Shown piece by piece: positions 49,762-60,544 of a stretch of 64,000 nucleotides of DNA. The DNA lies in the NCBI RefSeq assembly GCF_013340935.1, contig NZ_WHOS01000002.1, positions 281,133 through 345,132 on the forward strand, written 5' to 3'. A program made the position numbers and the translations under genes. Under the pieces are notes generated by a model that was given only the letters and a program-made list of their open reading frames with translations, made no database searches and was not told where the DNA came from. The stretch is from Azospirillum melinis (lineage in GTDB: Bacteria > Pseudomonadota > Alphaproteobacteria > Azospirillales > Azospirillaceae). Numbering within the stretch: position 1 is the first letter of the stretch; each line of letters begins with the position of its first letter.

Positions 49762-50912
49762 GACCCGCTCTCCTTCACGTCACCATCGGTGTCGATGGTG
49801 ACGACGACGGACATGCCGGGCCGCAGCCGGTCCTGCAACGGGTGGGGGCCGTCGAGGACGATCTTCACCGGGATGCGCTGGACGATCTTGGTGAAGTTGC
49901 CGGTGGCGTTGTCGGGGGGAAGCAGGGCGAACTGGCTGCCGCTGGCCGGCGACTGGGCGGCGACCCGGCCGGTCAGCGTCACGTCGGGGAAGCTGTCGAC
50001 GCGAACGGTCGCCGGCAGGCCGGATCGGATCCGCGTCATCTGGGTTTCCTTGTAGTTGGCGATCACCCACACCGCCGGCAGCGGCACCAGCGTGACGATC
50101 TGGCTGCCCTGCCCGACATACTGGCCGGGGCGGACCTGCCGCTGCCCGACCATGCCGTCGGCCGGGGCGCGGATCGTCGTGCGGTCGAGCGTGATGCGGG
50201 CGAGGTCGAGGTCGGCCTGCCGTTGCAGCCGGGTGGCCTTGGCCTGGCGCACCTGCACGTCGATGCCGTCGAGCGCCGCCTTCTGCTGGTCGACCTGGGC
50301 CTGTCCCGCCTCCAGCGCCGCCTGGGCCCGGCGGGAGGTCGCCTGCGCCTGTTGCAGCGCCTGGAGCGTGCCGGCCACGCCCTGTTCGGTCAGGGAGCGC
50401 TGGCGCGCCTCCTCCAGCCGCGCCCGCCACGCCTCGGCCTCCAGCCCGTGGACGTTCGCCTCGGCCTGATCGACCAGGGCGCGCTGGGTGCGCTTCTGGA
50501 TGTCGAGCTGGGCGATGGCGGCATCGGCGGCCTCCAGCGCCGCGTCGGCCTGCTGCACGCGGGCGCGGTAGTCGTCGTCGACGATGGTCGCCACCGGATC
50601 GCCGGCCTTCACCCGCTGGAAGTCGCCGACCGGCATGTCGCGGACGACGCCCGCCACCTGGGCCGACAGCGGGGTGATGTCGGCCTGGAGATAGGCGTCG
50701 TTGGTGGTCTGGCGCGCGGCGGAGCCGAGCCAGCGGTCCCAGCGCGTGGCGAAGGCCACCAGCAGCACAACCGCCAGCCCCAGCACCGCCAGCCGCACCA
50801 CCCAAGGGCTCCAGGCCACCGGCGGCGGGGCGGCCGGGGGAGGAGGAGCCGGAGGTGGTTGCTGGACCGCTTGCTGGCCCACTGGCTGGGGTGGCGCTGC
50901 GGCATCGGTCAT
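49758..50912 (-). CDS. EmrA/HlyD-type membrane fusion protein
   Basis: 384 residues. A cytoplasmic Pro/Ala/Gln-rich N-terminus of about 35 residues precedes one membrane anchor (VRLAVLGLAVVLLVAFATRW). Then come the lipoyl half TTNDAYLQADITPLSAQVAGVVRDMPVGDFQRVKAGDPVATI, a long coiled coil (about residues 115-215), and the second half RTTIRAPADGMVGQRQVRPGQYVGQGSQIVTLVPL. First gene of the two-gene exporter operon. Its substrate is unknown. Confidence 0.9.
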   Translation of the reverse strand: MTDAAAPPQPVGQQAVQQPPPAPPPPAAPPPVAWSPWVVRLAVLGLAVVLLVAFATRWDRWLGSAARQTTNDAYLQADITPLSAQVAGVVRDMPVGDFQRVKAGDPVATIVDDDYRARVQQADAALEAADAAIAQLDIQKRTQRALVDQAEANVHGLEAEAWRARLEEARQRSLTEQGVAGTLQALQQAQATSRRAQAALEAGQAQVDQQKAALDGIDVQVRQAKATRLQRQADLDLARITLDRTTIRAPADGMVGQRQVRPGQYVGQGSQIVTLVPLPAVWVIANYKETQMTRIRSGLPATVRVDSFPDVTLTGRVAAQSPASGSQFALLPPDNATGNFTKIVQRIPVKIVLDGPHPLQDRLRPGMSVVVTIDTDGDVKESGS

Positions 50913-51036
50913 GCGGGGCTCTCCATCGGAATCGGCCTGCCGGAACGGTCCGGCCGGACCGCCTCGACAGGCCGACCCTACGCGATGGCCCGCGGAAAAG
51001 CGCCTTGCACCAAGGTGTAGCCCCGCTTGGGACCGG

Positions 51037-51819
51037 TCAGGACAGGACGATGCCGCCGTCGACGTTCAGCGTCTGGCCGGTGACGAAGGCGCTGTCGTCG
51101 GAGCAGAAGAAGGCCACCGGTCCGGCGACATCCTCCGGCGCACCGATCCGCGCCATGGCGGTCTTGGCCTTCCAGCCGTCGCGGATGGCCGGATCGTCGA
51201 GGTTCACCCGGCCCATGTCGGTCAGGATGATGCCGGGGCAGACGCAGTTGGCGGTGATGCCGAGCGGCCCGACCTCCTGCGCCAGCACGCGGGTGAAGCC
51301 CATCACCGCCGCCTTCGACGCCGAGTAATGCGCCTGTTCCGGCGCGCCGTGCTTGCCGCCGATGGAGGCGATGTTGCAGATGCGGCCGTAGCCCTGCGCC
51401 TTCATCAGCGGCAGCACCGCCTGGGTGACGAGGAAGGTGCCCTTGGCGTTCACGTCCATCACCTGATCCCAGGCGGTTTCCGGGCAGTCCTCCACCGTCG
51501 CGGCGATCAGGATGCCGGCATTGTTGACCAGCGCGTGGATGGTGCCGAGTTCGGCCACGGCGCGGTCCACCATCGCCTGCACCTCGTCCTTCGCCGACAC
51601 GTCGGCGTGCAGCTCGACCACGCGGACGCCTTGTGCCCGCGCCTCTCCCGCCGTCTCGGCCAGCGCGCCGGCCTGCCGGGCGATGTCGTTCAGCGCGAGA
51701 TCGAAGCCGCGCGCCGCCAGTCCGAGAGCGATGGCGCGGCCGATGCCGCGGCTGGCGCCGGTGACCAGCGCGATCTTTCCCTGTGTCCTGTGGCCCTGTG
51801 CCCTGTTGCCCTGTGCCAT
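51037..51819 (-). CDS. Short-chain dehydrogenase/reductase
   Basis: 260 residues. TGASRGIG at residues 20-27, NNAG near 98, and the Ser...Tyr-x-x-x-Lys triad as IASIGGKHGAPEQAHYSASKAA near 148-170. The first 15 residues (AQGNRAQGHRTQGK) are encoded by a degenerate tandem CCCTGTG-type repeat at about 51779-51817 and look dispensable; a start further in would shorten this lead. Last gene of the SorC-linked operon. Probably oxidises a polyol or sugar hydroxyl; 3-oxoacyl reductases have similar sequence, but the context argues for a sugar. Confidence 0.87.
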   Translation of the reverse strand: MAQGNRAQGHRTQGKIALVTGASRGIGRAIALGLAARGFDLALNDIARQAGALAETAGEARAQGVRVVELHADVSAKDEVQAMVDRAVAELGTIHALVNNAGILIAATVEDCPETAWDQVMDVNAKGTFLVTQAVLPLMKAQGYGRICNIASIGGKHGAPEQAHYSASKAAVMGFTRVLAQEVGPLGITANCVCPGIILTDMGRVNLDDPAIRDGWKAKTAMARIGAPEDVAGPVAFFCSDDSAFVTGQTLNVDGGIVLS

Positions 51820-51834
51820 ATCCTTGTTCTCCCT

Positions 51835-52581
51835 TCAGAAAGCGGTGTAGCCGCCATCGACAGCCAGGACGGTTCCGGTGATGTAGCTCGCCGCGTCGGA
51901 GGCGAGGAAGGCGACGGCCAGCGCCACCTCGCGCGGCTCGCCCAGCCGGCCCATCGGCGTGGCGGCGAGCCAGCGCTCGAACCATTCGGGGCGGGAGCGG
52001 CCGGCCAGGGTCAGTTCGGTGGCGGTGTAGCCGGGAGCGACGGCATTCACCCGCACCCGGCCGGCCCATTCCACCGCCAGCGACTTGGTCAGCAGGTTGA
52101 CGCCGGCCTTGGCGGCGTTGTAGGCGGCCTGGGGCTGCGGATGGACGACGATCTCGCCGCACATCGAGCCGATGTTGACGACCGATCCCCTGCCCGCTTC
52201 GACCATCGGGCGGCCGAAGGCGCGGGCGGTGTGGAAGACGCCGTGCAGGTTGACGTCGATCACCCGGCGCCAATCGGCCAGATCGACCTCCAGCGCCGGC
52301 CCGTTGTGGACGATGCCGGCGTTGTTGACGAGGATGTGCGGCACGCCGGCCTCGGCGACCAGACGGGCGGCGGTCTCCTCGGCCGCCTGGGCGTCGGTGA
52401 CGTCGAGGGTGTAGGCGAGCCCGCCGATCTCGTCCGCCAGCCGTCGGGCGGCCTCGCCGTCGCGGTCGAGGATGGCGACGCGGGCGCCGGCCTCCGTCAG
52501 GACGCGGACGATGGACTGGCCGATGCCGGCGGCCCCGCCGGTGACGACGGCGAGCCGGCCGCTAAGATCGAACTCCTTCAT
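51835..52581 (-). CDS. Short-chain dehydrogenase/reductase
   Basis: 248 residues from ATG 52581 with AGGGAG 8 bases before. TGGAAGIG near residues 15-22, NNAG near 89, GSMCGEIVVHPQPQAAYNAAKAG with Ser, Tyr and Lys near 140-162, and C-terminal ASYITGTVLAVDGGYTAF. The start overlaps the FGGY kinase stop by 4 bases, so they are coupled. Ascribed to oxidation of a polyol or sugar before or after phosphorylation. Not orthologous to the neighbouring SDR, so two oxidation steps or two substrates are implied. Confidence 0.88.
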   Translation of the reverse strand: MKEFDLSGRLAVVTGGAAGIGQSIVRVLTEAGARVAILDRDGEAARRLADEIGGLAYTLDVTDAQAAEETAARLVAEAGVPHILVNNAGIVHNGPALEVDLADWRRVIDVNLHGVFHTARAFGRPMVEAGRGSVVNIGSMCGEIVVHPQPQAAYNAAKAGVNLLTKSLAVEWAGRVRVNAVAPGYTATELTLAGRSRPEWFERWLAATPMGRLGEPREVALAVAFLASDAASYITGTVLAVDGGYTAF

Positions 52582-54116
52582 GCCGCGGGCTCCCTGACCG
52601 GAGTTGCGGCAGGCGTTGGCACCGGCCCGTTCAGCACGCCCTTCAGCGCCGGGTAGAGGGCGAGATAGCGCTGGTAGATCTCTTCGTAGAGGGCGGATTC
52701 GCGCGGGCGCGGTTCGATGCTGGTGCCGGGGCGGACCATCGCGGCGATGCCCTCGTCGATGCTGGCGAAGCGGCCGGCGCCATGGGCGGCCAGCACCGCC
52801 GAACCGGTGGAGGGCGCGTCGGCGGAGGCCGGGATGCGCACCGGCAGGCCGGCGGTGTCGGCATGGATCTGCATCCACAGCTGCGAGGCGGTGGCGCCGC
52901 CGCCGACCGTGATCTCGGTCGAGCTGTAGCCGCCGGCCCGGAAGGCGTCGAGGATGGCGCGGGTGCCGAAGCCGATGCCCTCGACGATGGCGCGGAAGAC
53001 ATGGTGCGGTTCATGGGCCAGCGTCAGCCCGACGATGGCGCCGCGGCTGAGCGGGTCGGTGTAGGGGGTGCGGTTGCCCTGGAAATGGTCGAGCACCAGC
53101 AGCCCGTCCGATCCCGGCTCCAGCGCCGCCGCCCTGGCGTTCAGGGCGGCGAGGTCGAGCGTGCCGCCGCTGAAGCGGCGCAGCCAGTTGACGATGGAGC
53201 CGGTGGAGGTCTGGCCGCCCTCGACGATCCAGCGGCCGGGATAGACGATGTCGGGATAGCTGCCCCAGACGCCGGGCGCGTGCAGCGGCGCCTCGGTGAC
53301 GCCGAATTGCAGATGCGAGGATCCGGTGATGAGTGCGAGCTGGCCCGGCTGGGCGACGCCGAGCCCGATCATGCCGATCAGCGCATCCGCCCCGCCCTGC
53401 ACCAGCCTGACCGACGGCCGCAGCCCGAGGATGGCGGCGGCTTCGGTCGTCAGCGTGCCGACCACCGCGCCGGGAGCCAGCACGCGGGCCGGCCATTTGC
53501 CCTCAAGCTCTTCGAGGTCAAGCGCCTTGAGGATGCCGCGCGCCCAGCCGCCGTCGCGGCTGGAGTAGTGCCAGCGCAGGCCGGCATTGTCGAGGCTGGC
53601 CACCCGTTCGCCGGTCAGGCGCAGGGTGAGGAAATCCTGGTATTCGCAGATGGTGTGGGCGGCGGCGAAGGTCGCCGGCTCGTTCCGCTTCAGCCACAGC
53701 GCCTTGGGGATCATCCATTCCGCGGAGACCGGGCCGCGGCCGGCGCCGTTGATCTTCAGCGCCGGGTCGCCGGTGGCGAGCACCGCCTCCGCCTCGGCAT
53801 GGGCGCGCACGTCCATCCACAGCAGCGCCGGGCGCAGCGCCCGGCCGTCGGCGTCGAGCGCCACGACGGTGCAGCAGGTGGTGGCGAAGCACATCGCCTC
53901 GATCTCCGCCGCATCGATGCCGGCATCGGCGACGGCGCCGCGGGTGGCCTCGGCCAGCGCCCGCCACCAGTCCTCCGGGTCCTGCTCCGCCCTGGCACCG
54001 GGACCGAACTGCGTGTCGTAGGCGACGGCCTTCTGGCCGAGGCAGCGTCCGGTCAGGTCGTAGATGCGCGCCCGCAGGCTCTCGGTGCCGCCGTCGGCGG
54101 TCAGGTAATAGGCCAT
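52578..54116 (-). CDS. FGGY-family carbohydrate kinase (xylulokinase-like)
   Basis: 512 residues from ATG 54116 with GGAGG 8 bases before. The phosphate-1 loop is TADGGTESLRARIYD near residues 6-20, then WMDVRAHAEAEAV near 108, the catalytic Asp region QGGADALIGMIGLG near 240, ITGSSHLQFGV near 262 and GGGATASQLWMQIHAD near 398. The length and motifs are of the L-xylulose/D-xylulose/erythritol kinase group. It would phosphorylate a ketose or polyol imported by the ABC system. Which one cannot be decided. Confidence 0.87.
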   Translation of the reverse strand: MAYYLTADGGTESLRARIYDLTGRCLGQKAVAYDTQFGPGARAEQDPEDWWRALAEATRGAVADAGIDAAEIEAMCFATTCCTVVALDADGRALRPALLWMDVRAHAEAEAVLATGDPALKINGAGRGPVSAEWMIPKALWLKRNEPATFAAAHTICEYQDFLTLRLTGERVASLDNAGLRWHYSSRDGGWARGILKALDLEELEGKWPARVLAPGAVVGTLTTEAAAILGLRPSVRLVQGGADALIGMIGLGVAQPGQLALITGSSHLQFGVTEAPLHAPGVWGSYPDIVYPGRWIVEGGQTSTGSIVNWLRRFSGGTLDLAALNARAAALEPGSDGLLVLDHFQGNRTPYTDPLSRGAIVGLTLAHEPHHVFRAIVEGIGFGTRAILDAFRAGGYSSTEITVGGGATASQLWMQIHADTAGLPVRIPASADAPSTGSAVLAAHGAGRFASIDEGIAAMVRPGTSIEPRPRESALYEEIYQRYLALYPALKGVLNGPVPTPAATPVREPAA

Positions 54117-54186
54117 TCCCTTATCCTCCCTGAAGACACGCAGCCCTTTGCGGGCCACCTTATGGACGCCGATATCCCCTCTCCCC

Positions 54187-54522
54187 TCAGCCGAGCGAGC
54201 GGAACGCCGCCAGCGCCTTGCCGGCATACATCACGGCGGGACCGCCGCCCATCTCGACCGCGACCTCAAGCGCCTCGACTAGGTCGGCCTCGGCGGCGCC
54301 GTGCCGGCGGGCACCGTCGACATGGTAGAGGATGCAGTCCTCGCAGCGGGTGGCGACGGAGATCGCCACCGCCATCAGCTCCTTCTGGGCGGAGGTGAAG
54401 GAGCCGGCGGCGCTGGCCGTGCGGCTGACCTCGGCGAAGCCCTTCATCAGGGCGGGGGAAGCCTTGGCGAAGGCGCCGAGCCGCGCCTTCGCCGCCGCCA
54501 GATCGGTCTTTGCGTCATCCAT
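54187..54522 (-). CDS. Carboxymuconolactone decarboxylase / AhpD-like protein
   Basis: 111 residues, all-helical. The AhpD-type redox motif is in ATRCEDCILYHVDGARRHGA (Cys-x-x-Cys plus His three residues on), so it can act as a peroxidase or disulfide relay rather than as a lactone decarboxylase. AhpD receives electrons from a lipoyl-bearing E2 protein in Mycobacterium, and here the gene overlaps the lipoyl E2 gene by 8 bases. A role as thiol-redox partner of that E2 in place of a missing E3 is a testable inference. Confidence 0.85.
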   Translation of the reverse strand: MDDAKTDLAAAKARLGAFAKASPALMKGFAEVSRTASAAGSFTSAQKELMAVAISVATRCEDCILYHVDGARRHGAAEADLVEALEVAVEMGGGPAVMYAGKALAAFRSLG

Positions 54523-55849
54523 GCTGGGTCTCCTCGTCGATCAGGGCCGCGACCTCGCGCGGGGCATCCCACTGCGGCATATGGCCGGACGGCAGGAAAT
54601 GGGCCGCCACGCGCGGCGGCAGGTTGAGCGCGTCGGTCGCGGACACGATGCGGTCGTCCAGGCCGAAGACGGCGCGGACGGGGATGCGCTCCGCCAGCTC
54701 CGCCAGCGGGCGCAGCAGGTCGATCCGCTGCCGGCCGTCGGCAGTGGCGAGGGCCGTCGCGAGCGTGCGCAGGCGTCCCCGGCCCATCTCGCGTGCCATG
54801 GCGACAAGCGCGGCGTCGGACAGCTGGCCGCCGCGCGGTCCCAGCAGGCGCAGCAGATGCGAGACCTCTCCCGTGGTTTCCGCCGCGGCCATGCCATGGA
54901 CGAACTCGGCACCGATCCTCGGCCCGCAGCCGGCGGGGGTGAGCAGCACGAGGCGTGAAACCCGGTCGCCGAGCCGGCGGGCGGCGTGAACGGCGGCGGC
55001 GGCGCCCAGCGAATGGCCGACCAGAACCAGCGGTCCGGGCAGGCTTTCCGCCAGCGCCGCCACCGCGGCGGCCAGCCCGTCCACATCCGCCGCCTCGATG
55101 GCGGTCGCGCCATGGCCGGGCAGGTCGGGCATCACGACGCGCTTGCCGGAGCGGGCGAGACCCGAGGCCAGATTGGCCCAGGCGGTGCGGTCGCCGGCGA
55201 AGCCATGGACCAGCAGATGCACCGGCCCCGTGCTTCCGGCCTGCGCATAGGCGAGCCGGCCGGCCGGCGTGTCGAGCCAGCGCAGGTCGGCAGCCGAGGC
55301 GGGAGCGTCGGTGTTGGCGGCAAGCTCGACATCGGCCCGTTCGATCCGGCCGCGCCGGCCGCTGCCATGGAGAGTCTCCAGCGCGACGCCCTGCTGGCGG
55401 GCCAGCCGCCTTGCGGTCGGCGTGGCGCGCAGCCGGTCGTCGAAGCGGCGTTCCGGAGCCGGCGTGGCGGCGGTGGCACTGGCGGGCGCGGATGGCGCTG
55501 CCGGTGCGCCGGCCGCAGGGGCTGCTTCAGCCGCGGCTTCGGCGGCGTCGGGCGAGGCCGTGTCGGGCAGGGCGGCAGCCCAGTCCTCGGCCGACAGGAC
55601 GGCGACACGGGCAATCGGGGCGCCGACCGGCACGCGGTCGCCGGCCGACACCAGAGTCCCGTCGAGACGGCCGTCGCCAAGGGCGGGATATTCGACGACG
55701 GTCTTGTCGGTTTCCAGCTCCAGGATGGCGTCGCCGCGGCGGAACTGCTGTCCCGGCTCGACCAGCCAGCCGACGATGACGCCCTCCTCCATCGTCTCGC
55801 CGAGACGCGGCATGGTCAGGGTAAGGGTCGTGGTACTGAGGGTCGTCAT
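54515..55849 (-). CDS. acoC: Acetoin-dehydrogenase-like E2: lipoyl domain + E3-binding domain + alpha/beta hydrolase
   Basis: 444 residues in three parts. The lipoyl domain (about 8-88) has Lys49 in ELETDKTVVEY. An Ala/Pro linker precedes the peripheral-subunit-binding domain (about 140-175, ATPTARRLARQQGVALETLHG). The C-terminal part (about 190-444) is an alpha/beta hydrolase with nucleophile Ser280 in VGHSLG, not the usual acyltransferase catalytic domain. This is the AcoC architecture of acetoin dehydrogenase, where the acyl group is moved from lipoamide. Its start overlaps the E1 beta stop (ATGA). Confidence 0.88.
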   Translation of the reverse strand: MTTLSTTTLTLTMPRLGETMEEGVIVGWLVEPGQQFRRGDAILELETDKTVVEYPALGDGRLDGTLVSAGDRVPVGAPIARVAVLSAEDWAAALPDTASPDAAEAAAEAAPAAGAPAAPSAPASATAATPAPERRFDDRLRATPTARRLARQQGVALETLHGSGRRGRIERADVELAANTDAPASAADLRWLDTPAGRLAYAQAGSTGPVHLLVHGFAGDRTAWANLASGLARSGKRVVMPDLPGHGATAIEAADVDGLAAAVAALAESLPGPLVLVGHSLGAAAAVHAARRLGDRVSRLVLLTPAGCGPRIGAEFVHGMAAAETTGEVSHLLRLLGPRGGQLSDAALVAMAREMGRGRLRTLATALATADGRQRIDLLRPLAELAERIPVRAVFGLDDRIVSATDALNLPPRVAAHFLPSGHMPQWDAPREVAALIDEETQHG

Positions 55850-56841
55850 GCCGGCACCCGTCCGGCCAGCATCCGGAGAGCGGTGTCGGCGATCAGCTGC
55901 GGGCCGGGCACCGATCCGGCCTCCAGCGCGGTCGACACCGAGATCGGGATGTCCTCTCCGGCAACGCGGACCACCGGATCCTCAAGGAAGTCGAAGCATT
56001 CCTCGGTGATGCGCGCCGACAGCTCGGCCGCGACGCCCGCGGTCATCACGCCCTCGCTGACCACCATGGCGCGGCCGGTGCGCTCGACATGGGCGCGGAT
56101 GGTGTCGAAATCGAGCGGGTTCAGCGTGCGGATGTCGATCACCGTCGCCTCGACGCCCCGGGCCGACAGCTGCCGCGCCGCCTCCAGGCAGTAATGCAGC
56201 TGGCGGGAATAGGTGACGATGACCAGATCGCGCCCCTCGCGCCGCACAGCCGCCTTGCCCCAGGCCAGCGGCTCGGCGTCGAGGTCCACGGTCTCCTTCA
56301 TGGTGTAGAGCGCCTTGTGCTCGATGAAGACGACCGGGTCGGGCTTGGTCAGCGCCATGCGCAGCAGGTGATAGGCGTCGGCCACCGTGGCGGGCATCGC
56401 CAGCCGCAGGCCCGGCGTGTGCATCACATAGGCTTCCAGGCTCTGGCTGTGCTGGGCGCCGGCCGACCGCCCGGTGCCGCCCTGGGTGCGCAGAACCATC
56501 GGCACGCCGATCTGGCCGCCGAACATGTAGCGGATCTTGGCGGCCTGGTTGGCGAGCTGGTCCATGGTCATGCCGATGAAATCGACATACATCAGCTCCG
56601 CCACCGGGCGCAGGCCGGTCATCGCCGCACCGACCGCGGCGCCGACGATGGCCGGTTCGGAGATCGGCGTGTCGATCACCCGCTCCGCCCCGAACTCCTT
56701 GATCAGATCCTTGGTGACGCCATAGGCGCCGCCATAGCGGCCGACCTCCTCGCCGAGGATCACCACGTCCGGGTTTTCGGTCATCGCGTCGGCCAGCGCC
56801 TTGCGCAGGGCATCGCGATAGGTCAGTTCCTGAAGTGCCAT
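55846..56841 (-). CDS. Alpha-ketoacid/acetoin dehydrogenase E1 component, beta subunit
   Basis: 331 residues. Typical E1 beta pattern: LTYRDALRKALADAMTENPDVVILGEEVGRYGGAYGVTKDL at the start, DTPISEPAIVGAAVGAAMTGLRPVAELMYVDF, and the metal/cofactor side HSQSLEAYVMHTPGLRLAMPATVADAY. GAGGAG lies 7 bases before the ATG. It forms the alpha2-beta2 E1 with the next gene, the TPP-dependent decarboxylating or acyloin-cleaving step that loads an acyl group onto the lipoyl domain of the E2. Confidence 0.92.
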   Translation of the reverse strand: MALQELTYRDALRKALADAMTENPDVVILGEEVGRYGGAYGVTKDLIKEFGAERVIDTPISEPAIVGAAVGAAMTGLRPVAELMYVDFIGMTMDQLANQAAKIRYMFGGQIGVPMVLRTQGGTGRSAGAQHSQSLEAYVMHTPGLRLAMPATVADAYHLLRMALTKPDPVVFIEHKALYTMKETVDLDAEPLAWGKAAVRREGRDLVIVTYSRQLHYCLEAARQLSARGVEATVIDIRTLNPLDFDTIRAHVERTGRAMVVSEGVMTAGVAAELSARITEECFDFLEDPVVRVAGEDIPISVSTALEAGSVPGPQLIADTALRMLAGRVPA

Positions 56842-56852
56842 TGGTGGTCTCC

Positions 56853-57926
56853 TCAGTCCCGCGCCAGAACGCGGTCGATGCGGGCGCGCACCGGTTCGGG
56901 TTCGGGTTCCTCGGGCGCATAGACGTCGCGGAACATCGAGGCGAGCGGTGGCTCGGTCTGCGCCACGGTGAAGTCGATGGTCGCGTCCATCTCGGCGCCG
57001 ATCTCGCCATCCAGCCGGTCCAGCTCGCTCTCCGACTCCAGCCCGCGGTCGATCAGGGCCGCGCGGGCGAAGGCGACCGGATCCTGGCGGCGGCCGGCCT
57101 CTTCCTCCACCGGGTCGCGGTAGGGCGACTTGTCCTTGCGGGCATGGCCGTAGAAGCGGTAGCAGGACACCGCCAGGAAGGCGGGCTTGCCGGCCCGCGC
57201 GCCCTCGACCAGCCGTTCGGCGGCCTCGGCCACCGCCTCGACGTCGAGGCCGTCCACCGTCTCCGCCGCGAGGCCGAAGGCGGCGGCGCGTTCGTGCAGG
57301 TTGGGGTTGGCGGTCGCCTGGGCGATGTTGGTGCCCATGCCATACTGGTTGTTGATGCAGACGAAGACGCAGGGCAGGCCCCACAGGGCGGCCATGTTCA
57401 TGCTCTCGTAGAGGATGCCCTGGCCGGTGGCGCCGTCGCCGAAGAAGGCGACGCTGACGGCGCCGGTCTTGTGGTGGCGGGCGGAGAGGCCGGCGCCGAC
57501 CACCGCGGGGATGCCGCCGCCGACGATGGCGTTGGCGCCGAGATGGCCCAGCCCCATGTCGGCGATGTGCATCGACCCGCCCTTGCCGTGGCAATAGCCG
57601 GCTTCCTTGCCGCCGATCTCCGCCATCATGCGGGCCGGGTCGGCGCCGCGGGCGAGGAAGATGCCGTGGCCGCGGTGGTGGGTGGTGAAGCTGTCGCCGT
57701 CGCGCAAGTGCGCGCAGACACCGGCGGCGGCGCTTTCCTCGCCGATCGACAGGTGCAGCATGGAACCGGCCGACTGGCCGCGGACGAACAGTTCGCCCAC
57801 ACGCTCCTCGAAGGTGCGGATCCGGCGCATCGTCCGGTAGAGTTCGGGAAGGCGCGTGTTGGCGCCCGCCCCGACCCGGCCCGCCATGGTGCGGCCGGCC
57901 GTGGCCCGGAGGTCAGCCTCGTACAT
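56853..57926 (-). CDS. Alpha-ketoacid/acetoin dehydrogenase E1 component, alpha subunit
   Basis: 357 residues from ATG 57926 with GGAG 6 bases before; a TTG 18 bases upstream is rejected. The TPP-Mg motif starts GDGATGQG at residue 163 and closes at NNQYGMGT, and the substrate-side HHRGHG and GGSMHI segments are conserved. The gene follows the ABC permease by 14 bases, so the E1/E2 genes share the sugar transport transcript. There is no E3 (dihydrolipoamide dehydrogenase) gene nearby. Confidence 0.92.
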   Translation of the reverse strand: MYEADLRATAGRTMAGRVGAGANTRLPELYRTMRRIRTFEERVGELFVRGQSAGSMLHLSIGEESAAAGVCAHLRDGDSFTTHHRGHGIFLARGADPARMMAEIGGKEAGYCHGKGGSMHIADMGLGHLGANAIVGGGIPAVVGAGLSARHHKTGAVSVAFFGDGATGQGILYESMNMAALWGLPCVFVCINNQYGMGTNIAQATANPNLHERAAAFGLAAETVDGLDVEAVAEAAERLVEGARAGKPAFLAVSCYRFYGHARKDKSPYRDPVEEEAGRRQDPVAFARAALIDRGLESESELDRLDGEIGAEMDATIDFTVAQTEPPLASMFRDVYAPEEPEPEPVRARIDRVLARD

Positions 57927-57940
57927 CGAAGACTCCGATT

Positions 57941-58926
57941 TCAAAGAAGGTTGAGCTTGGTGCTGCGCGAGACGACGGCGACGGCGGCAAGGATGATGAC
58001 GCCCTTCACGATCGCCTGGATGTAGGTGTCCATCCCCATCAGGTTGAGGCCGTTGTTGATGACCCCGATGAAGAGCGCGCCGAAGAAGGTGCCGGGCACG
58101 GTGGCGGTGCCCGGCCGGAACATGGTCATGCCGATGAAGACCGTCGCCAGCCCATCGAGCAGATAGCGCTCGCCGGCGTTCGGCTGGCCGGAGCCGAGCC
58201 GGGCGGCGAGCAGCGTGCCGGCCATCACCGCGAAGAGGGAACAGACGACGAGGGCGGCGGCGCGGTACTTGCGCACCCGGATGCCGGACAGCTCGGCCGC
58301 CTTCTGGTTGCCGCCGACGGCGTAGATGTAGCGGCCGAAGATCGTCCGCTCCATGACGAACCAGGCGACCAGCACCGCGGCCAGCATGAAGAAGGCAAGG
58401 ACCGGGATGCCGGCGACGCGCCCCTGGCCGAGCCAGAGATAGACCTCATCCAGCCCGCCATAGATCGCCCGGCCGCCGGTCATCAGGAAGTTGATGCCGT
58501 AGAGGATGGAACCGACGGCCAGCGTCGCGATCAGCGACGGGATGCCGACCAGCGTCACGAGGATCGCATTCACTGCCCCCACGGCAAGCCCGGCGCCTAG
58601 CCCGGCCAGCAGGGCGAGCGGCAGAGGCACGCCCTTGACCAGCAGCAGCGGCACCAGCACGCCGGCAAGGCCGACGGTGTAACCGACCGACAGATCCATC
58701 TCGCGGGCGGCGAAGCCGAAGGTCAGGCCGGCGCCGACGATGGTCAGCATCGAGATCTGCTGCGCGATGTTCAGCAGGTTCTGTCCGGTCAGGAAGCGGT
58801 CGACGCCGAGCGAGAAGACCAGGAACATGGCGACCAGCACGACCAGCGTGCTGTAGCGCTGAACATGCTCCTTGCGCAGCCCGAACAGCCGGTCATGGCT
58901 GGGGAGGGATCCGGTGGCGGTGTCGG

Positions 58927-58930
<4 letters not shown>
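57941..58930 (-). CDS. Ribose-type sugar ABC transporter permease
   Basis: 329 residues, RbsC family, multiple membrane segments. Family signatures are REMDLSVGYTVGLAGVLVPLLL near residue 80, where the first acidic position of the usual GGIDLSVG loop is kept, and AELSGIRVRKYRAAALVVCSLFA in the cytoplasmic loop. Start overlaps the ATPase stop by four bases. Unlike the system at position 79, only one permease gene is present, so it is probably a homodimer. Confidence 0.9.
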
Positions 58931-60465
<1,535 letters not shown>

Positions 60466-60544
60466 GGCGACCTCCAGGGAATGAAGCCTGCCGCCGCCGG
60501 CCCGGGTGCGGAGGGGTCCGCCACCCTGGGCCGGCGGCACCCGG

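Noticed and set aside
54187..54522. Carboxymuconolactone decarboxylase of the protocatechuate pathway
   Set aside because: No aromatic-degradation genes nearby and the CxxC...H motif marks an AhpD-type redox protein.
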